A DNA stretch of 11,376 nt, from positions 1-11,376 of the forward strand of contig JAGARL010000089.1 in the NCBI GenBank assembly GCA_017622255.1, in the 5' to 3' direction. Positions 6,963 through 11,376 of the stretch are shown piece by piece. The stretch comes from Methanocorpusculum sp. Lineage in GTDB: Archaea; Halobacteriota; Methanomicrobia; Methanomicrobiales; Methanocorpusculaceae. Position 1 is the first letter of the stretch. Each line of letters opens with the position of its first letter. The position numbers and the translations under genes are program-made. Under the pieces are notes generated by a model. The model was not told where the DNA came from and made no database searches. It was given only the letters and a program-made list of their open reading frames with translations.

Positions 6963-8942
6963 TTATTCCTCCGAGAATTTTCTTTTCAGTCCGAAAGGTT
7001 TGTAGATTACACCGCCGCCCTGGTAGAATTTAGTAAAGAATTCGACGTAGTGAAGACGAATCGGGTGCAGTGCACCGCCAATTACACCAAGAACGACGTT
7101 GAGTGCGTGTCCAATGATTAAGACGAGGACACCAACGATAATTAATAATACACCGACAACGCTGAAGTCTGCTAATGCCGGGCTAATGAAGAACTCCATT
7201 GCCAGGAAGTTGACGACCATCGCGATTGCCACAGATGAGAGACCGACTGCTGCGATACGGCAGAAGGATAACATGTGCGACAGAAGGTTTGTCGGGATTT
7301 CCATTAAGTCAAGCGGGTTTTCGCGGGCAACGAAAACAGCTCCGAGAACAAAGAGTACTGCTCCAACGATAGTAAGCGGAAGTCCGATTACGGTTAAGTT
7401 CGGCAGCGGAATAGTGATTCCTGCAATGAATGTGCCAATGTCGATGAGCGAGAACAGGATAATAAGCATACCCCAGAACATCGCAAACCATCCGAATTTG
7501 CCAAGGATTGCCTTTGTTCTGTGTGCTCCCTTGTGATCCATTCTTGCGTGGTTAATCATACCGAAGATCCATCCGACAGATAAGTAGATGACTCCAATAG
7601 CTACGGAAATTACAAGAAGGTCCATAACCTGCGGTAAGTGATCGCCTCCGATTGGAAGGTGACGCGAGAACAGAATAGAGTGCCACGGCAGCGATAATCC
7701 GAAGATTTCACTGTAAAGGAGACCGAATACAACGGTCGAGATACCGCATCCGAGAATAATCTTGAATGCTTTTGCGCCCATCTCGCCCATGCGCATAAGG
7801 AGTTTGCGGCCGACGAGAGCTAACGCTAAGTAGATGAGACCATATCCAACATCTCCGACGATTACACCGAATAATAACGGGAACATAATCGACAGGATGA
7901 TTGTCGGGTCGAGCTCTTTGAACTTTGGACGAGCGTATAAGTCCATTAAGACTTCAGCGGGCTTTGCGAACGCTGGGTTGTTGTACTCAACCGGTACTTC
8001 GTCGTAGTTGATTTCATCTTCGTCAACAGTGACAAAGACGTGTCCGCCGGTTGCCTGAATAAGGCCGGCTTCGATTTTTGCAACATCATCATACGGGACC
8101 CATCCGTCAAGGACGAATGCTTCTTCGGTGGTTGCGAACCGAAGAGGTGCCTCTGCACGTTCTACATCGCAAGACAGAACTTCATCGCATGCTGCAAGAA
8201 GGTCTGCGTATTTTGCCTTTGCTTCAAGGATTTTTGCGGATGCATCAGCTAAGTCTGCTTTTGCCTGGACAAGCTCGGTGTTGTACTTGTCGATTGCTGC
8301 CTGGACAGTTCCGGTCTCGGTTGGGAGAGAGACGGAGATAAATCCGGCGTCGGAAAGTACCTTTTCTGCTTCCTGGGCATTTGCGGATTCAACGAAAGCG
8401 ACAAGGAAGTTTCCGTCCTTTCCTGCTGCGAAGTACTTCTCGCTCGGGAAGGCGAAGTCAATGTCTTTTTCGATGTATCCGGCATATACTGCCAGAGATT
8501 CATAGCCGCGGTAGAGATCAAGTTCTACCGGTACAAGCGCAAACGGCTTGAGTTCATTGATACGCTGTTCGCATTCGCGTATTTTCGTCTCTGCATTCGA
8601 ACGCTTTGCCGTGAGCGTGCTAACTTCCGACTCAATCTTCGGGAGTTCATTATTTATAGCAGCTCGAATCGTTTCTGCAGGACGTACTGGGACGTCGAAT
8701 TGCGTACCTGGGGAAGTCTGGAATACGTTCTCGATGGAACGGATCTTGATAAGATCAGAAGAAAGCTGACCTGCGTTCTCGAATGGAACACCAAGTTTTA
8801 CTCCTTCATATCCTTCTTTGCCCTGATCGACAAAATCTGTGATGTGGAATACCCGGTGACGATATAATTCAGTCACAACTGACGCCATCTGTTCCTTGCT
8901 TGCAGCAATTAACAGGTGGGTCATCGGCTTAGGCTGAAACAT
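6963..8942 (-). CDS. atpI: A-type ATP synthase subunit I (membrane stator, subunit a)
   Basis: This 659-residue stator protein carries ions past the c-ring. Residues 1 to about 340 form the cytoplasmic arm, with two coiled-coil stretches (about 90-132 and 212-255) that hold the E/H stalks. About seven membrane helices follow from 346 to 625. The family motif MFPLLFGVIVGDVGYGL is at 353-369. The segment LSFCRIAAVGLSS carries the conserved arginine (Arg562) that faces the c-ring carboxylate. A second conserved arginine (Arg629) lies in HPIRLHYVEFFTKFYQGGG near the C-terminus. ATG at 8940-8942 is preceded by a strong AAGGAGA (8949-8955) inside atpH, which it overlaps by 14 nt. Length and motifs are normal for archaea. 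Confidence 0.97.
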   Translation of the reverse strand: MFQPKPMTHLLIAASKEQMASVVTELYRHRVFHITDFVDQGKEGYEGVKLGVPFENAGQLSSDLIKIRSIENVFQTSPGTQFDVPVRPAETIRAAINNELPKIESEVSTLTAKRSNAETKIRECEQRINELKPFALVPVELDLYRGYESLAVYAGYIEKDIDFAFPSEKYFAAGKDGNFLVAFVESANAQEAEKVLSDAGFISVSLPTETGTVQAAIDKYNTELVQAKADLADASAKILEAKAKYADLLAACDEVLSCDVERAEAPLRFATTEEAFVLDGWVPYDDVAKIEAGLIQATGGHVFVTVDEDEINYDEVPVEYNNPAFAKPAEVLMDLYARPKFKELDPTIILSIMFPLLFGVIVGDVGYGLIYLALALVGRKLLMRMGEMGAKAFKIILGCGISTVVFGLLYSEIFGLSLPWHSILFSRHLPIGGDHLPQVMDLLVISVAIGVIYLSVGWIFGMINHARMDHKGAHRTKAILGKFGWFAMFWGMLIILFSLIDIGTFIAGITIPLPNLTVIGLPLTIVGAVLFVLGAVFVARENPLDLMEIPTNLLSHMLSFCRIAAVGLSSVAIAMVVNFLAMEFFISPALADFSVVGVLLIIVGVLVLIIGHALNVVLGVIGGALHPIRLHYVEFFTKFYQGGGVIYKPFGLKRKFSEE

Positions 8943-9258
8943 GAAGTTTCTCCTTAAACCGCTCTACGAATAACGAAGATGCCTGCGGGAGCTTGCTGCT
9001 GCCTGCGGTAATCAGGTGTGCGGCGTCTGCCTTACCCTGGTTTACAATGGCTTCGTGCTTCGTTAATGCTACATTCCGTGCATCTAAAAGTCGTTGCTTT
9101 TTGTAATCCTCAGCAACTGCGGTTGCTTTGGCAATCAGATTGTCAGCTTCAAGCTTTGCAGCGGCGATTGCCTGCTCTGCAGCGCTTTCTGCTGCCTGAA
9201 TTGTGGATTTACTTTTTGCTTCGGTTTCTTTAATGCTTTTCAGAACCTCAGTTTTCAT
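8929..9258 (-). CDS. ahaH: A-type ATP synthase subunit H (peripheral stalk)
   Basis: The first gene of the operon encodes a 109-residue, almost wholly helical protein rich in Ala, Glu and Lys. The long prolineless stretch from residue 1 to about 75 is a coiled coil that pairs with subunit E in the peripheral stalk. Sequence conservation in this family is low. Identity rests on position before atpI, size, coiled-coil character and the family-like start (MKTEVLKSIKETEAK). ATG at 9256-9258 has a perfect AGGAGG at 9264-9269, 5 nt upstream. The stop codon lies inside atpI (14-nt overlap), so the two are probably co-translated. Confidence 0.9.
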   Translation of the reverse strand: MKTEVLKSIKETEAKSKSTIQAAESAAEQAIAAAKLEADNLIAKATAVAEDYKKQRLLDARNVALTKHEAIVNQGKADAAHLITAGSSKLPQASSLFVERFKEKLHVSA

Positions 9259-9458
9259 CCAACCCTCCTCTCACGGCATATATTATTCTGTGTTATGAAT
9301 ATTTTAATGTGGGGTTTTCGCGGGCAGGACTTGTCCCCCGGAGACGAGATTTTGCGAACGGAAAAATGGCAGATTATCTGCAGTCAGTAAAAGAAGATGC
9401 AACAGCGCATGAAACGAATCGGGTAAGATGTGAGATAAAAGGATAGGGGAGAGAACGT
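9259..9458. other. Intergenic region between putP and the ATP synthase operon
   Basis: Two hundred bases hold the atpH ribosome-binding site, the probable atp TATA box, and at the far end half of the putP terminator hairpin. Between them is a small inverted repeat, GGACTTGTCC (9327-9336), about 20 bp upstream of the TATA box, and a looser pair TTCGC (9317-9321) / GCGAA (9354-9358). These could be operator half-sites but are too short to call. No small gene is convincing here. Confidence 0.55.
9297..9308 (-). promoter_or_regulatory. Probable TATA box of the ATP synthase operon
   Basis: On the minus strand ATTAAAATATTC lies about 45 nt before the atpH start. With the usual archaeal spacing of about 25 nt, transcription would begin near 9276. 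That leaves a short leader of about 18 nt that still includes the AGGAGG site. The nearer ATAATATATG (about 9278-9287) would give a leaderless start, which sits badly with the strong ribosome-binding site. No convincing BRE is seen. Confidence 0.45.
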
Positions 9459-9470
9459 TTATGTTCTCTC
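9437..9470 (-). terminator. Probable putP terminator hairpin overlapping the stop codon
   Basis: A perfect 8-bp stem (arms 9449-9456 GAGAGAAC and 9463-9470 GTTCTCTC, 6-nt loop) places the putP TAA (9459-9461) in its loop. On the minus strand it is followed by a pyrimidine-rich stretch with T4 at 9440-9437. This resembles a weak intrinsic terminator. In archaea such a hairpin could equally be a 3'-end stability element. Confidence 0.55.
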
Positions 9471-10958
9471 AGTGCCGATCTCGGCTTTGTATTCGTCAAA
9501 GGTGTCCTGAACTTCCTTGTCCGGCTCGGAGGTGAGTTTGGTGACAACGAAGATTGCAAGGAGGGAGAGGATAACTCCCGGAACCATTTCGTAGAGCGGG
9601 AAGATTGGGGTGACGAGGTAGTACCAGACGAAGGTGGTAATTCCTCCAACGAGGATACCGGCAAGAGCACCCTGCCAGTTCATGCGCTTCCAGAAGAGTC
9701 CGACTAAGATAACTGAACCAAAGGAACATCCAAATCCTGCCCATGCGAAGGAAACAATTCCAAAGACAGAACTGTTCGGATCAAGTGCGATGGTAAATGC
9801 GGCAGCAGCGACAAGTAAAACACTGATTCTGGAAACAGTGAAGAGGAGTCTGTCGTCTGCATCCTTTTTGATTAAGGTCTTGAAGAGATCCTTTGCAATA
9901 GAAGAGGATGCTGCAAGCATCTGGGAAGATGCAGTACTCATGATTGCTCCAAGGATACCACAGTAAACGATACCGGCGAGGAATGGAAGTGCTCCAAGAA
10001 CTCCGCTGGTCATGTCGATGAAGACCGTCTCAGAGTCTGCAAGCGGAGTGCTGAAGAAGACCTGTCCGACAAGACCGATGAAGATTGCTGCTGCAAGGGA
10101 GATAACTACCCAGACCATTGCGATGCGGCGTGCCTGCGGGATGTCTTCCGGATTCTCGATACCCATGAATCTCGGGAGAATGTGCGGCTGTCCGAAGTAA
10201 CCGAATCCCCATGCAAGACCGGAGACGATTACGAAGACAGAGATGAACTCACCGGTTGTCGGGTCGTGGAAGAGGGAGAACATGTTCGGGTCGAGGGTTC
10301 CAAGTGATGCTCCGCCGTCTCCAAGCAGGAAGAGTGCTACAATCGGGATGAGCAGAAGGGCGAAGAACATCATGACTGCCTGAATGGTGTCAGTGAGACA
10401 TACTGCACGGAAACCGCCTAAGAATGTGTATGCAACAACAATGATTGCACCAATGAACATTGCGACGCTGTAGTCAATTCCAAAGATGTTGTGGAATAAT
10501 TTTCCTCCTGCTGCGAACTGGGAGGAGGTGTAGACGATGAAGAAGATTACAATAAAAATCGATGCGATGGTCGATGTGTATGCTTTCTTGTCGCCGAAAC
10601 GGTTCTTGAAGAACTCCGGGATGGTGATGGAGTCTTTTGCTTTGTGGGTGTAGACGCGAAGGCGTTTTGCAATGAACTTCCAGTTGAGGTAGGTTCCAAT
10701 CGCGAGGCCGATAGCTGTCCATCCTGCAGAGGAAAGACCGGTTAAGTATGCAACTCCCGGCAGACCTAAGAGAAGCCATCCGCTCATGTCGGATGCTTCA
10801 GCAGACATTGCCGAGACGAATTTACCAAGTTTTCTGCCTCCTAAGATGTAATCACTGGAGGTCTGGTTCTTTTTCATGTAGTAGATGCCGGCATATATCA
10901 TCACTGCAAAGTAGATGATAAACGCGGCAAAGATTCCAACAAATGTTCCTGTATCCAC
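9459..10958 (-). CDS. putP: Sodium/proline symporter (SSS family, PutP-like)
   Basis: This is a transporter of 499 residues from the chosen start, with 12-13 membrane helices. It closely follows the PutP pattern: SDYILGGRKLGKFVSAMSA, then ASDMSGWLLLGLPG, whose Asp matches the sodium-site Asp55 of E. coli PutP, then GWGFGYFGQPHILPRFM-like sequence, and GAIMSTASSQML, whose Ser-Thr pair matches sodium-site residues 340-341. It should import proline with Na+. Betaine or another solute is possible, since SSS substrates vary. I chose GTG at 10956-10958, with AAGGAG 10 nt upstream. The earlier in-frame GTG at 10989-10991 lies within a Shine-Dalgarno sequence in a hairpin loop and would add 11 basic residues unlike the family. 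It is a single-gene unit with its own promoter and terminator, upstream of and parallel to the atp operon. Confidence 0.92.
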   Translation of the reverse strand: MDTGTFVGIFAAFIIYFAVMIYAGIYYMKKNQTSSDYILGGRKLGKFVSAMSAEASDMSGWLLLGLPGVAYLTGLSSAGWTAIGLAIGTYLNWKFIAKRLRVYTHKAKDSITIPEFFKNRFGDKKAYTSTIASIFIVIFFIVYTSSQFAAGGKLFHNIFGIDYSVAMFIGAIIVVAYTFLGGFRAVCLTDTIQAVMMFFALLLIPIVALFLLGDGGASLGTLDPNMFSLFHDPTTGEFISVFVIVSGLAWGFGYFGQPHILPRFMGIENPEDIPQARRIAMVWVVISLAAAIFIGLVGQVFFSTPLADSETVFIDMTSGVLGALPFLAGIVYCGILGAIMSTASSQMLAASSSIAKDLFKTLIKKDADDRLLFTVSRISVLLVAAAAFTIALDPNSSVFGIVSFAWAGFGCSFGSVILVGLFWKRMNWQGALAGILVGGITTFVWYYLVTPIFPLYEMVPGVILSLLAIFVVTKLTSEPDKEVQDTFDEYKAEIGTERT

Positions 10959-10974
10959 AGTTATAACTCTCCTT

Positions 10975-11010
10975 ACGCGGGATCCCCACACCTCCTGGGA
11001 ATTTCCGCGT
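10975..11010 (-). promoter_or_regulatory. Structured putP leader: two-part hairpin with a Shine-Dalgarno sequence in its loop
   Basis: On the minus strand ACGCGG (11010-11005) pairs perfectly with CCGCGT (10980-10975). Inside that, ATTCCC (11002-10997) pairs with GGGGAT (10987-10982), with one G-U. The 9-nt loop is AGGAGGTGT, a near-ideal complement to the 16S 3' end. The ribosome-binding site I assign to putP, AAGGAG (10969-10974), begins immediately after the hairpin. The leader would be about 60 nt long from the predicted transcription start. Pairings are seen directly; any role in regulation is inference. Confidence 0.6.
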
Positions 11011-11041
11011 GTTGGTTATGTGAGTATTTTTGGTCTTACTA

Positions 11042-11051
11042 CCTATATATG
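11042..11051. promoter_or_regulatory. TATA-like element between putP and the J-domain gene, readable on both strands
   Basis: CCTATATATG reads as CATATATAGG on the other strand. On the minus strand, transcription would start near 11021, giving putP a leader of about 62 nt. On the plus strand it would start near 11073, about 30 nt before the first ATG of the J-domain gene. It is the best TATA match in the 144 bp between the two genes. Use in both directions is inferred from spacing only. Confidence 0.5.
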
Positions 11052-11102
11052 TTCTGCGACTTGAAAATGAGATGAGAAGCTTTTTCCGGTGTTTGGAAGG
11101 GA

Positions 11103-11324
11103 ATGTATTTGTCTTTGGATGGAGTATGTATTAGTATGGTTGAACCAATGACAAAGGAGCGTGCCTATGCAGTGTTAGGCGTTGATGAGTCTGCGGATTT
11201 CAGTGCGGTGTCACTTGCTTTCCGGAATCTGCGGGAGAAGTATCATCCAGATAAGAATCCGGCGTTTCGAAAGGAGTATGCAGAGGCTCTGGCAGCGTTT
11301 GAGCTTCTGCAGCGGGATTATTAA
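11103..11324 (+). CDS. Minimal J-domain (DnaJ-like) protein
   Basis: The protein has at most 73 residues. From AYAVLGVDESADFSAV it follows the J-domain pattern: helix I, then helix II (AFRNLREKY), the HPD tripeptide (residues 48-50 of the long form, in KYHPDKNP), and helix III (EALAAFELLQ). It stops right after helix III, with no helix IV, Gly/Phe linker, zinc-finger or substrate-binding domain. HPD is the part that stimulates the ATPase of DnaK/Hsp70, so a cytoplasmic co-chaperone recruiting Hsp70 to some partner is the family expectation. The start is unsure. The ATG at 11103 gives the longest form, but its GGAAGG is only 2 nt away. The ATG at 11136 has GGAG 11 nt upstream, and the ATG at 11148 begins right at the domain (MTKERAY). 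It is divergent from putP. Confidence 0.8.
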   Translation: MYLSLDGVCISMVEPMTKERAYAVLGVDESADFSAVSLAFRNLREKYHPDKNPAFRKEYAEALAAFELLQRDY

Positions 11325-11376
11325 TTCTGCCGATTGGGAAAAAGTTCATCATACCGTAGTGCAAAATATAGATATT

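Noticed and set aside
7099..7536. A long open frame on the plus strand (145 codons) opposite atpI
   Set aside because: It lies wholly inside atpI, is rich in Thr, Ile and Pro as expected from the complement of a membrane protein gene, and has no family resemblance. The other plus-strand frames inside the atp genes (for example 900-1265, 4141-4503, 8128-8505) are rejected for the same reason.
8945..8958. Stem GTTT/AAAC holding the atpI ribosome-binding site in its loop
   Set aside because: Only four A-T-rich base pairs, so it would not be stable; likely chance.
1..11376. CRISPR arrays, tRNA or rRNA genes, insertion sequences, inteins
   Set aside because: I saw no regularly spaced repeats, no tRNA-like cloverleaf, no transposase or terminal repeats, and no interruption of the atpA P-loop region.

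Overview
The window looks like a piece of a methanogenic euryarchaeon chromosome. The main evidence is a complete archaeal A1AO-type ATP synthase operon in the order H-I-K-E-C-F-A-B-D, all on the minus strand (about 9258 down to 971). TATA-like promoter elements and Shine-Dalgarno sites of the GGAGGTGATC type fit this. The moderate base composition of the core genes and the protein sequences suggest a Methanomicrobiales-like organism. Methanocorpusculum is my best guess, but this rests on general likeness and was not searched.

Layout from left to right. Positions 2-835 (+) hold the 3' part of a family-2 glycosyltransferase gene whose start lies outside the window; it is visibly more AT-rich than the rest. 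Positions 836-970 are a convergent intergenic stretch with hairpins and an A8/T8 run, probably terminating the ATP synthase transcript. Positions 971-9258 (-) are the nine ATP synthase genes. They are packed with overlaps or gaps of 15 nt or less, so translation is probably coupled throughout. A 200-nt gap (9259-9458) holds the probable atp promoter. Positions 9459-10958 (-) encode a PutP-type sodium/solute symporter preceded by a strongly structured leader. A TATA-like box at 11044-11050 sits between putP and a small divergent gene (11103-11324, +) for a minimal J-domain protein.

How the genes work together: subunits A and B form the catalytic head, D, F and C the central stalk, E and H the peripheral stalks, and I and K the membrane motor. 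Together they make ATP from the ion gradient that methanogenesis builds. PutP uses the sodium gradient to import proline or a similar solute. It is a separate transcription unit pointing the same way.

I found no undescribed multi-gene system: no CRISPR array, mobile element, RNA gene or defence module. The observations most worth a second look are at RNA level. One is a hairpin spanning the atpK stop codon that contains the atpE ribosome-binding site. The other is a two-part hairpin in the putP leader that displays a perfect Shine-Dalgarno sequence in its loop. Hairpins also overlap the stop codons of atpD and putP.
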